A stretch of DNA of 64,000 nucleotides from positions 186,001 through 250,000 of the forward strand of contig NZ_MSZZ01000011.1 of assembly GCF_002093975.1 (NCBI RefSeq), in the 5' to 3' direction. A program made the position numbers and the translations under genes. Within the stretch, counting starts at the first letter, position 1. The number at the start of each line of letters is the position of its first letter. This DNA is from Thermoactinospora rubra. GTDB taxonomy: Bacteria > Actinomycetota > Actinomycetes > Streptosporangiales > Streptosporangiaceae. A model generated the notes under the pieces. The model was not told the origin of the DNA. It ran no database searches and saw only the letters and a list, made by a program, of their open reading frames with translations. Positions 38,153-46,637 of the stretch are shown piece by piece.

Positions 38153-39007
38153 TCACGCGGCGTGCCCGCGCAGCCACGCCAGGGCCTCCGCCGCGGCGGT
38201 GAGAACGGAGATGTGCCCCCGGTCCGGGTACTCCCGCAGCTCGGCCGAGGGGCAGCGGCGGGCCAGCCACCTGCTGTGCGAGATCGGCGCCACCCGGTCC
38301 TCCCGGCCGTGCATGAGCAGGACCGGGGCGGCCACCCGGGCCGGGTCGAATCCCCAGGGAGCGGCATAGGCGAGGTCGTCGTCGATCAGCCCGCCGGGAC
38401 CGGCCTGCAAGGCGGGTCCCACGACCTTGCCGAACCACGACCACGCCCCCTTCAGTGCCGCGTGGTCGGCCTGCGTGAACTCCGGATCGTACTCGGCGCC
38501 CGACGCCTCGTGGGCCTCCTTGGCCGCCCGCCCCTGAGCGGCGGCGCGCAGGGACGCCACCCCGGAGGCCGCCATGCCCGCGTACCAGTCGAGCCCCTCG
38601 GCGTCGTGGGGCGCCAGCCCGGCGACGCCGGCCACCGCGATCACCCGGTCGGGCGCCAGCGCGCCGCACGCCAGCGCATGCGGGGCTCCACCGGAATGGC
38701 CCATGACCGCGAACCGCTCGATGCCCAGCGCGTCGGCGACGGCACGGGTGTCCCCGGCCGCCGAGGCGACGTCGCGGCCGGGACGCGGGGTGGAGCCGCC
38801 GTATCCCGGCCGGTCGTAGGACACCCAGCGGATGCCGAGCCGTCCGGCCTCCGCGAAGAGCGGCTCGGGCGGCGCGCCGATGTTCGGGGTGCCGTGGTGC
38901 CAGAAGACGGCCAGGCCGCCGCCACCGCCCCCGGCGGTGTCGTAGGCGTGCAGGACTCGGCCGTCGCCCGCGTCGAGGTCGAACTCGGTCACCATGGGCC
39001 CGATCAT
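38153..39007 (-). CDS. alpha/beta hydrolase
   Basis: A 284-residue alpha/beta-fold hydrolase. The oxyanion region is WHHGTPNIG, the nucleophile elbow GHSGGAPHA (Ser near residue 103), and the catalytic His in YPDRGHISVL near the C-terminus, with Asp in HGREDRVAP. A Gly-rich stretch (GGGGGG) follows the first strand. Substrates of this group range from esters to epoxides. ATG 39007 or 38995 may be the start. Confidence 0.85.
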   Translation of the reverse strand: MIGPMVTEFDLDAGDGRVLHAYDTAGGGGGGLAVFWHHGTPNIGAPPEPLFAEAGRLGIRWVSYDRPGYGGSTPRPGRDVASAAGDTRAVADALGIERFAVMGHSGGAPHALACGALAPDRVIAVAGVAGLAPHDAEGLDWYAGMAASGVASLRAAAQGRAAKEAHEASGAEYDPEFTQADHAALKGAWSWFGKVVGPALQAGPGGLIDDDLAYAAPWGFDPARVAAPVLLMHGREDRVAPISHSRWLARRCPSAELREYPDRGHISVLTAAAEALAWLRGHAA

Positions 39008-39029
39008 TCCATCCCGCGCCGGCCCGCCG

Positions 39030-39815
39030 TCAGGAGTGCGCGACGCGCAGCGTGACGCCCTGGGCCCGCAGCGGGGCCAGCTCGCCCTCCCCCGCGCCCC
39101 CGTCGACGATCACCAGGTCGAAGGCGGTCAGCGGGGCGAGCTGGTGGACGCCGCGCTTGGCGAACTTGCTGTGGTCCACCAGCAGCACGCGCCGGTCGGC
39201 CGAGTCCATCATCGCCCGCTTGACCGCCACGGTCTCCTGCGACTGGTGGTAGCACGAGCCGTTGGTGACCGCCGTGGTGGAGGCGAACAGGACGTCGGCG
39301 CGCAGGGAGCGGATGGCGTCGGTGGTGCGCATGCCGAGGAAGGCGTCGTAGGCCGGGTAGTAGGCGCCGCCGAGCGCGATGAGGTCGACGTTGGGCTCCC
39401 CGGCAAGCTGGTTGATCACCGACAGGAAGTTCGTGATCACCGTGACCGGCCCCCTGGCGGGCAGCAGCGCGGCGACGGCCAGGCCCGTGGTGCTCTCGTC
39501 GAGCATCACCGACATGCCGGGCTCGACCATGGTGACCGCCGCCTCGGCCAGCAGCTGCTTCTCCCGCGCCATGGCCTGCATGCGGTGCCGTACATCCCCG
39601 TGGTAGAGCGCGGAGGGCTGGGCGGTGGCGCCGCCGCGCACCTTGCGCAGCCAGCCCTCGCTCTGCAGCACGTCGACGTCGCGGTGGATCGTCATGACGC
39701 TCACGCCGAAGCTCTCGGCGAGCTCCTCCATGCGGACGAAGCCCTCCTGCTGGACCCGCTGGCGGATCTGGTCGCGGCGTTGCCGGGGGCTCAGCGCCGT
39801 CTCGCCGTCTGCCAC
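39030..39815 (-). CDS. DeoR-family sugar regulator
   Basis: A 261-residue regulator. I take GTG 39815 as start, with GGAAGGA ahead; an ATG at 39860 would place the coding region over the operator-like repeat. The N-terminal helix-turn-helix is RMEELAESFGVSVMTIHRDVDVL, and the C-terminal DeoR sensor domain has LDESTTGLAVA and ITNFLSVINQLA, which bind phosphorylated sugars. It is divergent from the CUT2 importer and kinase operon and almost certainly controls it, being released by a phosphorylated intermediate made by one of the two kinases. Confidence 0.9.
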   Translation of the reverse strand: MADGETALSPRQRRDQIRQRVQQEGFVRMEELAESFGVSVMTIHRDVDVLQSEGWLRKVRGGATAQPSALYHGDVRHRMQAMAREKQLLAEAAVTMVEPGMSVMLDESTTGLAVAALLPARGPVTVITNFLSVINQLAGEPNVDLIALGGAYYPAYDAFLGMRTTDAIRSLRADVLFASTTAVTNGSCYHQSQETVAVKRAMMDSADRRVLLVDHSKFAKRGVHQLAPLTAFDLVIVDGGAGEGELAPLRAQGVTLRVAHS

Positions 39816-39848
39816 GTGCCTGTCCTTCCGATCCTGTGATGTCGGCGA

Positions 39849-39901
39849 TAAATCTAACATCCCCTGTTCAGCAGCACGTCATGGGATGATCTTTAGATTT
39901 A
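39849..39901. promoter_or_regulatory. paired operator half-sites between deoR-type gene and importer
   Basis: TAAATCTAA (39849-39857) and its exact complement TTAGATTTA (39893-39901) are 44 bases apart, about four DNA turns, and CATCCC/GGGATG extends the repeat inward. A second inverted pair, TCTCAG/CTGAGA (39924-39929 and 39945-39950), flanks a TTGACA hexamer at 39934. The spacing suits a DeoR multimer that bends or loops the divergent promoter. Function is inferred from position and symmetry. Confidence 0.65.
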
Positions 39902-40008
39902 TAACAACTTGATGTGTGCGTTCTCTCAGATACTTGACACGTTCCTGAGATGTCATGTTGGGTTCCTCACATCGGCGACAGCCTGTTGAGAAGGTTCGAG
40001 GAGCTGCA

Positions 40009-41094
40009 ATGAAGAGGGTCCCCAAGCGTGGCCTGGCGGTCTCCGCCGCGGCCCTGATGGCGCTGGCCGCGTGTTCGTCGGGCGGCTCGACCCAGAGCGC
40101 CACCGGATCGGGCGACAGCGGCGGCGCGCAGAACGCGAAGATCGCGTTCCTCATGCCCGACATCGCCTCCACCCGGTACGAGCTCTACGACGCCCCGCTG
40201 TTCAAGGCCAAGATCAAGCAGCTGTGCCCCAGCTGCGAGGTGCTCTACCAGAACGCCAACGCCGACGCGGCCAAGCAGCAACAGCAGGCCAACGCGATGC
40301 TCGCCCAGGGCGTCAAGGCGATCGTGATCGACCCGGTCGACTCGGCGGCCGCCGCCACGATCGTCCAGGCCGCCCAGTCCCAGAAGGTGCCGGTCATCGC
40401 CTACGACCGGCCCATCCCCAAGGCCAAGGCCGACTACTACGTCTCCTTCGACAACGAGAAGATCGGCTCCTCGATCGCCCAGTCCCTCGTCGACCACCTC
40501 AAGCAGACCAAGGCCGAGGGCGGGCTGCTGGTGGTCAACGGCTCGCCGACCGACGCCGCCGCCCAGCTGATCAAGAAGGGCATCCACGCGGGCGTCGACC
40601 CCAGCGGCTTCAAGGTCCTGGCCGAGTACGACACCCCCGGCTGGCAGCCCAACAAGGCGCAGGAGTGGGTCAGCGGCCAGATCGCGCAGTTCCCCGGCCA
40701 GATCGCCGGCGTGGTGGCCGCCAACGACGGCACCGGCGGCGGCGCGATCGCCGCGTTCAAGGCGGCGGGCGCCAAGGTGCCGCCGGTCACCGGCAACGAC
40801 GCGGAGCTGGCCGCGATCCAGCGCGTCATCGCGGGCGACCAGTACAACACCATCTCCAAGCCCATCAAGATCGTGGCCGAGGCCGCCGCCGACGTCGCCT
40901 ACCAGTTCGTCCAGGGCAAGAAGCCCGAGGCCAAGACCACCCTGTTCGACACGCCCTCGGCCCTGTTCGAGCCGACGGTCGTCACGCAGGAGAACGTGGC
41001 CGAGGTGATGTTCGGCCCCGAGGGCGCGCTCAAGGCCGCCGACGTGTGCACGCCCGAGTACAAGGCCGCCTGCGACAAGCTGGGAATCAAGTAG
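40009..41094 (+). CDS. CUT2 sugar ABC transporter substrate-binding lipoprotein
   Basis: A 361-residue periplasmic-binding protein of the xylose/ribose type. GAGGAG precedes ATG 40009. The lipobox is LAAC in LMALAACSSGGS. The mature part has IAFLMPDIASTRYELYDAP and VIAYDRPIPKAKADYYVSFDNE, hallmarks of the XylF-like group. It binds a monosaccharide or polyol outside the membrane. It ends right at the ATPase start (TAG then ATG), first gene of the seven-gene catabolic operon. Confidence 0.92.
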   Translation: MKRVPKRGLAVSAAALMALAACSSGGSTQSATGSGDSGGAQNAKIAFLMPDIASTRYELYDAPLFKAKIKQLCPSCEVLYQNANADAAKQQQQANAMLAQGVKAIVIDPVDSAAAATIVQAAQSQKVPVIAYDRPIPKAKADYYVSFDNEKIGSSIAQSLVDHLKQTKAEGGLLVVNGSPTDAAAQLIKKGIHAGVDPSGFKVLAEYDTPGWQPNKAQEWVSGQIAQFPGQIAGVVAANDGTGGGAIAAFKAAGAKVPPVTGNDAELAAIQRVIAGDQYNTISKPIKIVAEAAADVAYQFVQGKKPEAKTTLFDTPSALFEPTVVTQENVAEVMFGPEGALKAADVCTPEYKAACDKLGIK

Positions 41095-41892
41095 ATGTCC
41101 GGCACGGTCCTGTCGCTGCGCGGCATCACCAAGACCTTCGGGGCCGTGGCCGCGCTCACCGCCATCGACCTCGACGTGCGCAGGGGCGAGGTCGTGGCGG
41201 TGGTCGGCGACAACGGCGCGGGGAAGTCGACGCTCGTCAAGATCCTCTCCGGGGTGCACGCCGCGACGGAGGGGACGATCACCTTCGAGGGCCGGCAGGT
41301 CACCATCGCCGGCCCGGCCGACGCGCACGCGCTGGGCATCGCCACGGTCTTCCAGGACCTGGCGCTGTGCGAGAACCTCAACGTGATCGAGAACCTCTTC
41401 CTCGGCCAGGAGCTCGGCCCCTACCGGCTCGACGACGTGGCGATGGAGGTGCGCTCGTGGGAGCTGCTGCGGCAGCTGTCGGCGAAGATCCCCTCGGTGC
41501 GCACCCCGATCGCCTCCCTGTCCGGCGGCCAGCGGCAGACCGTGGCCATCGCCCGCTCGCTGCTGGCCGACCCCAAGGTCGTCATCCTCGACGAGCCCAC
41601 CGCCGCGCTGGGCGTGGCGCAGACCGCCGAGGTGCTCGGCCTCATCAGGCGGCTGCGCGAGCAGGGGCTCGGCGTCATCATGATCAGTCACAACATGGCG
41701 GACGTGAAGGCGGTGGCCGACACCGTGGCCGTGCTCAGGCTCGGCCGCAACAACGGGGTGTTCGCCGCGGACGAGGTCTCCGAGGAGGAGATCGTCGCCG
41801 CGATCACCGGCGCCACCCAGAACGCCATCGGGAACGCCTCCGGGAACGCCATCGGGAACGTCTCCGGGAACACGGGAGGGCTGCGGTCGTGA
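41095..41892 (+). CDS. CUT2 sugar ABC transporter ATPase, single-domain
   Basis: A 265-residue ATPase with one nucleotide-binding unit: Walker A GDNGAGKS, signature LSGGQRQ and Walker B VVILDEPTAALG. Classical CUT2 ATPases (RbsA, XylG) are about 500 residues with two units, so this is the half-size form seen in many actinobacteria, probably acting as a homodimer. The C-terminus ends in five 4-residue repeats (NAIG, NASG, NAIG, NVSG, NTGG). It overlaps the permease start by 4 bases. Confidence 0.9.
   Translation: MSGTVLSLRGITKTFGAVAALTAIDLDVRRGEVVAVVGDNGAGKSTLVKILSGVHAATEGTITFEGRQVTIAGPADAHALGIATVFQDLALCENLNVIENLFLGQELGPYRLDDVAMEVRSWELLRQLSAKIPSVRTPIASLSGGQRQTVAIARSLLADPKVVILDEPTAALGVAQTAEVLGLIRRLREQGLGVIMISHNMADVKAVADTVAVLRLGRNNGVFAADEVSEEEIVAAITGATQNAIGNASGNAIGNVSGNTGGLRS
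41821..41880 (+). repeat. 12-bp tandem repeat, five units, inside ATPase gene
   Basis: Five in-frame 12-base units of the form AACGCCATCGGG / AACGCCTCCGGG encode the Asn-x-x-Gly repeats at the C-terminus of the ATPase. Units 1 and 3 are identical and units 2 and 4 differ at one base. The last unit has diverged. Such repeats can change copy number by slippage without breaking the frame. Confidence 0.9.
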
Positions 41893-43118
41893 GCACACCC
41901 ACGGACCTGCTGGACGAGCGGCTCATCGGCCGCGCCGGCGTGCGGGGCGCCGCCGAGGGCATGCTGGACCGCGTCAGGAGCGGCGACCTCGGTGTCCTGC
42001 CCGTCGTCATCGGGCTGCTGGTGATCGGGACGGTCTTCCAGCTGCTCAACCCGATCTTCCTGTCCAGCACCAACCTGGTGAACCTGACCCTGGAGCTGGT
42101 GCCGGTCGGCGTCATGGCGCTCGGCGTCGTCTGCGTCCTGCTGGTAGGGCAGATCGACCTGTCGGTCGGCTCGGCCGGCGGCCTGACCTCGGCGGTCATG
42201 GCCGTGCTGTTCGTCAGCAAGGGCATGCCCGCGGTCGTGGCCGTCCTGGCCGCGCTGGCGCTGGGCGCCGTCATCGGCTGGATCTACGGGCAGATCCTCA
42301 ACCGCTTCGGCGTGCCGAGCTTCGTCATCACCATGGCCGGGCTGCTGGGACTGCTCGGCGTCCAGCTCTACGTGCTCGGCGCCCAGGGCTCGATCAACCT
42401 GCCGTTCGACTCCTCGCTGGTGGCCTTCGCCCAGCTGGCGTTCCTGCCGCCCTGGCTGTCCTACGCCCTGGTCGTGGTGGCCGCCGTCTGGCTGTTCCTC
42501 AGCGGTCACCTGCACGCCCGGCGGCGTCGCCGCGCCGGGCTGTCGGCCCGCTCCGTCAACCTGCTGCTGGCCCGCAGCGCCGCGCTCCTCGTGGGCGTCG
42601 GCGCGGTGGTCTGGTACCTCAACCAGACCCGCGGCGTCGGCTGGATGTTCGTGCTGTTCCTCGGGCTGGTGCTGGTCATGCACTACGTGCTGTCCCGCAC
42701 CCGCTTCGGCAAGTCCATGTACGCCGTGGGCGGCAACGCCGAGGCCGCCCGCCGCGCCGGCATCAACGTCAAAGCCGTCTACACCAGCGTCTTCGTGCTG
42801 TGCTCGACGTTCGCGGCGGTGGGCGGCGTGCTGGCTGCGGCCCGGCTGGCGGCGGTCAACCAGGCCAGCGGCGGCGGCGACGTGAACCTCAACGCCATCG
42901 CCGCCGCGGTGATCGGCGGCACCAGCCTGTTCGGCGGGCGCGGCACGGCCTTCGCCGCGCTGCTCGGCATCGTCGTCATCCAGGCCATCTCCAGCGGGCT
43001 GACGCTGCTCAACCTGGACTCCTCCTTCCGCTTCATGGTCACAGGCGCGGTCCTGCTGCTGGCGGTGGCGGTCGACTCGGTGGCGCGCCGCTCGCGCGTC
43101 TCGCACGGGCGGGCCTGA
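41889..43118 (+). CDS. CUT2 sugar ABC transporter permease
   Basis: A 409-residue permease from GTG 41889 (GTGA overlap). About ten membrane helices; the CUT2 signatures VGQIDLSVGSAGGL and AVGGNAEAARRAGINV are both present, the latter being the ATPase-contacting loop. An Arg-rich cytoplasmic loop (HARRRRRAGLSARS) splits the two halves, as in XylH. It forms the pore for the sugar bound by the first gene product, and its stop shares bases with the next start (TGATG). Confidence 0.92.
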   Translation: MSTPTDLLDERLIGRAGVRGAAEGMLDRVRSGDLGVLPVVIGLLVIGTVFQLLNPIFLSSTNLVNLTLELVPVGVMALGVVCVLLVGQIDLSVGSAGGLTSAVMAVLFVSKGMPAVVAVLAALALGAVIGWIYGQILNRFGVPSFVITMAGLLGLLGVQLYVLGAQGSINLPFDSSLVAFAQLAFLPPWLSYALVVVAAVWLFLSGHLHARRRRRAGLSARSVNLLLARSAALLVGVGAVVWYLNQTRGVGWMFVLFLGLVLVMHYVLSRTRFGKSMYAVGGNAEAARRAGINVKAVYTSVFVLCSTFAAVGGVLAAARLAAVNQASGGGDVNLNAIAAAVIGGTSLFGGRGTAFAALLGIVVIQAISSGLTLLNLDSSFRFMVTGAVLLLAVAVDSVARRSRVSHGRA

Positions 43119-44554
43119 TGGCGGTCGTCTGCGTGGACGCGGGGACCACGCTCATCAAGGCCGTCGCCTACGACACCCGCGGCGCGGAGGTGACGATCGC
43201 CCGCCGCCGGACGGCCGTGTCCCGGCCCCGGCCCGGCTGGGCGGAGCAGGACATGGCCGCGGTGTGGGAGGCGGTGGCGGCGTGCGTCCGCGAGGCCGCC
43301 GCCGACGTGGTGGGCGACGTGGAGTTCGTCGCGGTCACCGCCCAGGGCGACGGCTGCTGGCTGGTCGGCGCCGACGGCGAGCCCACCGGCCCGGCCATCC
43401 TGTGGAACGACGGCCGCGCCGCCGGGATCGTCGAACGCTGGGCGGCCGAAGGGATCCTCGACCGGGCCTTCGCCGTCAACGGCTCGCTCACCTTTCCCGG
43501 CCTGCCCAACGCCGTCCTCGCCTGGCTGGCCGAGCACGACCCCGAGCGCCTGGAACGCTCCGCCGCCGCGCTCACCTGCGGCGGGTGGATCTTCTCCCGG
43601 CTCACCGGGCTGCCGGCCGTCGACACCTCCGACGGCTCGGCGCCGTTCACCGACCTGCGCACCGGCCGGTTCTCCACCGCCCTGCTGGAGCTGTACGGCA
43701 TGCCGTGGGCCGAGCGGCTGCTGCCCCGGCTCCTCGGCGACGACGAGCGCGTCGCCCCCCTGACCGGCCCGGCGGCGCGCGAGCTGGGCCTGCCGCCGGG
43801 CACCCCGGTCGTCATGGCCCCCTACGACATCGCCGCCACCGCCATCGGCCTGGAGGTCACCGAGCCGGGTCAGGCGTGCGGCATCCTCGGCACGACCCTC
43901 TGCACGGAGATCGTCACCGATCGCCCGGAGCCCGGGGACAAGCCGGTCGGCTGCACCGTCGCGCTCGGCCTGCCGTACCGGCACCTGAGGGTCTTCCCGA
44001 CGCTGGCGGGCGGCGAGGTGATCGAGTGGGCCCGCGCCCTGCTGGGGCTGCGCGACCCCGAGGAGCTCGGACGGCTGGCGCTGCGCGCCGCGCCGGGGGC
44101 CGACGGGCTGACCTTCCTTCCCTACCTGTCGCCCGCCGGGGAGCGGGCGCCGTTCCTCGACCCGCGGGCCAGGGGATCCCTCCACGGCGTGACCGTCGAG
44201 CACGGGCCCGAGCACGTGGCGCGAGCCGTACTGGAAGGCCTGAGCCTGGTGATCAGGGACTGCCTGGAGGCCGCCGGGGAGCGCCCGCGGGAGCTGCGGG
44301 TGTGCGGCGGCGGGGCGGCCAGCGAGGTGTGGACGCAGCTGATCGCCGACGTGACCGGGCTGCGGGTGCTGCGGTCGGCGGACGCCGAGGCCGGCGCGCG
44401 CGGCGCCTACCGGCTCGGCAGGCTGGCGACCGGCGGCGATCCCGGCACGGCACGCATCAGGGACGCCTTCGAGCCCCGCCACGACTACGACGCCCACTAC
44501 GCCCGCTTCCTGGAGATCCGGGAGACGGTGGCGGCGACCTGGGGGCGGCCGTGA
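43118..44554 (+). CDS. FGGY-family carbohydrate kinase (first of two)
   Basis: A 478-residue sugar kinase starting at ATG 43118. The ATP-binding phosphate-1 motif is CVDAGTTLIKAVAYD at the N-terminus, the sugar-site stretch WNDGRA near 90, the second phosphate loop GILGTTLCTEI around 262 and the adenosine loop VCGGGAASEVW in the C-terminal third. The family phosphorylates xylulose, ribulose, glycerol, erythritol or AI-2. It is only distantly similar to the kinase that follows. The substrate is unknown. Confidence 0.9.
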   Translation: MAVVCVDAGTTLIKAVAYDTRGAEVTIARRRTAVSRPRPGWAEQDMAAVWEAVAACVREAAADVVGDVEFVAVTAQGDGCWLVGADGEPTGPAILWNDGRAAGIVERWAAEGILDRAFAVNGSLTFPGLPNAVLAWLAEHDPERLERSAAALTCGGWIFSRLTGLPAVDTSDGSAPFTDLRTGRFSTALLELYGMPWAERLLPRLLGDDERVAPLTGPAARELGLPPGTPVVMAPYDIAATAIGLEVTEPGQACGILGTTLCTEIVTDRPEPGDKPVGCTVALGLPYRHLRVFPTLAGGEVIEWARALLGLRDPEELGRLALRAAPGADGLTFLPYLSPAGERAPFLDPRARGSLHGVTVEHGPEHVARAVLEGLSLVIRDCLEAAGERPRELRVCGGGAASEVWTQLIADVTGLRVLRSADAEAGARGAYRLGRLATGGDPGTARIRDAFEPRHDYDAHYARFLEIRETVAATWGRP

Positions 44555-46020
44555 GCGTCTGGATCGGGATCGACCTGGGCACCCAGAGCGTCCGGGCGCT
44601 CGCGGTGACCGGCGACGGGCGGGTCGCCGGCCTGGGGACGCGGCCGCTCACCGGCCGCCGCGACGGCCCCCGCCACGAGCAGGACCCCGAGCAGTGGTGG
44701 CGGGCGGTCGGCCTGGCCTGCCGCGAGGCGCTGGCCGAGGTGCCGCCGGCGCAGGTGCGCGGCGTGGCGGTCGACGCCACCTCGGGCACGATCCTGCTCG
44801 CCGACCGCGACGGCCGGCCGCTGACCCCGGCGCTGATGTACGACGACACCCGCGCCGCCGCCGAGGTGGACCGGATCAACGAGGTCGGCGGCGAGGTCTG
44901 GGCCGAGCTCGGCTACCGGCGCATGCAGGCCGCCTGGGCGCTGCCCAAGCTCCTGTGGCTGCTTCGGGCCTGCCCTGCCGCGCGGGACGGCAGAGCACGG
45001 CTGGCCCACCAGAGCGACTTCGTCAACCGCCGCCTGGTCGGCCACGACGTCCCCACCGACCTGGGCAACGCGCTCAAGACCGGCGCCCACCTGGTCGAGG
45101 AGCGCTGGCCCGCCGAGGTGCTCGACGCGCTCGGCGTGCCGGAGGGCCTGCTGCCCGGCCTCGTCCGGCCCGGAACGCCGCTCGGCACGGTGTGCGCGCA
45201 GGCGGCGGAGGCGACGGGGCTGCCCGCCGGCACCCCGGTCGTCGCCGGCACCACCGACGGCTGCGCGGCCCAGCTGGGCGCGGGCGCGCTGACGGTCGGC
45301 AGCTGGAACTCCGTGCTCGGCACGACCCTCGTCCTCAAGGGCGTCACGCGGGAGCCGATCCGCGACCCGCTCGGCGTCGTCTACTCGCACAGGGCACCCA
45401 ACGGCGACTGGCTGCCCGGCGGGGCGTCCAGCACCGGCTCCGGCGTCATCTCGCGCGACTTCCCCGGCCGTGACCTGGCCGCGCTGGACCGGGCGGCCGC
45501 GGCCTTCGAGCCCGCCGGAGTCGTCGCCTACCCCCTGGTCTCGGCCGGGGAGCGCTTCCCCTTCGTGGCGCCCTCGGCGCGCGGCTTCCTGCTGGGCGAG
45601 CCGTCCGGCGAAGCCGAGCACTTCGCCGCCCTGCTGCAGGGCGTCGGGTTCGTCGAACGGCTCTGCTTCGACTACCTCCACCTGCTGGGCGCCCCGGTGG
45701 ACGGCCCGCTCACGCTGACCGGCGGCGCCACGCGCAGCGACTACTGGTGCCGGCTGCGCGCCGACATCCTCGGCCGCCCGGTCATCCTGCCCGAGAACGC
45801 CGAACCGGCGCTCGGCATGGCCGTGCTCGCCGCCTCCGCCGGGCGGGACGCCGCCGAGGTCGCCGCCCGGATGGTGCGCGTCCGCCGGACCGTCGACCCC
45901 CGGCCGGAGGCGGCCGGGCGCTTCGCCGAGCCGTACGTCCGCCTGGTGGAGGAACTGGCCCGCCGCGGCTGGCTGCAGGAGGCCGTCGCCGCCCACGCGA
46001 TCGAGAGGACACGCCCATGA
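44551..46020 (+). CDS. FGGY-family carbohydrate kinase (second of two)
   Basis: A 489-residue kinase from GTG 44551 in a GTGA overlap. N-terminal IGIDLGTQSVRALAV, the substrate-site region MYDDTRAAAEVDRIN, the loop VLGTTLVLKG and the C-terminal LTGGATRSDYWCRL are FGGY landmarks. It is not a recent copy of the preceding kinase, as the phosphate loops differ throughout. Two consecutive kinases may handle two different sugars or successive hydroxyls, or one may have become regulatory. Confidence 0.9.
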   Translation: MSVWIGIDLGTQSVRALAVTGDGRVAGLGTRPLTGRRDGPRHEQDPEQWWRAVGLACREALAEVPPAQVRGVAVDATSGTILLADRDGRPLTPALMYDDTRAAAEVDRINEVGGEVWAELGYRRMQAAWALPKLLWLLRACPAARDGRARLAHQSDFVNRRLVGHDVPTDLGNALKTGAHLVEERWPAEVLDALGVPEGLLPGLVRPGTPLGTVCAQAAEATGLPAGTPVVAGTTDGCAAQLGAGALTVGSWNSVLGTTLVLKGVTREPIRDPLGVVYSHRAPNGDWLPGGASSTGSGVISRDFPGRDLAALDRAAAAFEPAGVVAYPLVSAGERFPFVAPSARGFLLGEPSGEAEHFAALLQGVGFVERLCFDYLHLLGAPVDGPLTLTGGATRSDYWCRLRADILGRPVILPENAEPALGMAVLAASAGRDAAEVAARMVRVRRTVDPRPEAAGRFAEPYVRLVEELARRGWLQEAVAAHAIERTRP

Positions 46021-46637
46021 CCCGCCTCGTCCTGGTCCGCCACGGAGAGTCGGTCTGGCACGCCGAGAACCGCTACGCGGGCGTGAGCGACATCGCCCTG
46101 ACCCCGCGGGGCCTGCGGCAGGCGGAGCAGCTCGCCGACTGGGCCGGTACGGCCCGGCTCAGCGGCATCTGGACCTCCACCCTGTCCAGGGCGCGCGTCA
46201 CCGCGCAGGCCAGCGCCGAGCGCACCGGCCTGGTCCCGCAGGTGGACGAACGGCTGCGCGAGCTCGACTTCGGCGACGCCGAGGGGCTGACCAGGACCGA
46301 GATGTCGCGGCGCTTCCCCGAGGCGCTGGACGCCTTCCACGCCGACCCCGTCGCCTGCCACCTGCCGGGCGGCGAGGACCCGGTCAAGGCCGCGGAGCGC
46401 TTCACCGAATGCCTGGCCGACATCGCCGTCCGGCACCCCGGCGGCCGCGTCCTCGTCGTCGCCCACACCACGGCGATCCGGCTGGCGCTGTGCCGGCTGA
46501 TCGGCATCCCGCTGCGCGAGTACCGGCGCGTCTTCCCCTTCCTGCGCAACACCGCGCTCACCGAGATCAAGCTCGAGGACGGGCACGCGGCCGTCCTGGA
46601 GTACAACACCCCGCTCCACCGAGGAGGTACGGCATGA
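46017..46637 (+). CDS. histidine phosphatase (phosphoglycerate mutase fold)
   Basis: A 206-residue member of the RHG superfamily. The phosphorylated His lies in LVLVRHGESVWHAENR (residue 10), and the second catalytic His in VLVVAHTTAIRLAL near 145; WTSTLSRARVTAQ and the RELDFGDAEG block complete the family pattern. It resembles the cobalamin-type or GpgP-like phosphatases rather than glycolytic mutase. In this operon it would remove a phosphate from a sugar or sugar-acid intermediate. ATG 46017 overlaps the kinase stop (ATGA). Confidence 0.9.
   Translation: MTRLVLVRHGESVWHAENRYAGVSDIALTPRGLRQAEQLADWAGTARLSGIWTSTLSRARVTAQASAERTGLVPQVDERLRELDFGDAEGLTRTEMSRRFPEALDAFHADPVACHLPGGEDPVKAAERFTECLADIAVRHPGGRVLVVAHTTAIRLALCRLIGIPLREYRRVFPFLRNTALTEIKLEDGHAAVLEYNTPLHRGGTA

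Noticed and set aside
46017-46637. Histidine phosphatase as the missing glucosyl-3-phosphoglycerate phosphatase (GpgP)
   Set aside because: GpgP belongs to this superfamily, but the gene is embedded and translationally coupled in a sugar operon 25 kb from gpgS, so the operon context is the better guide.
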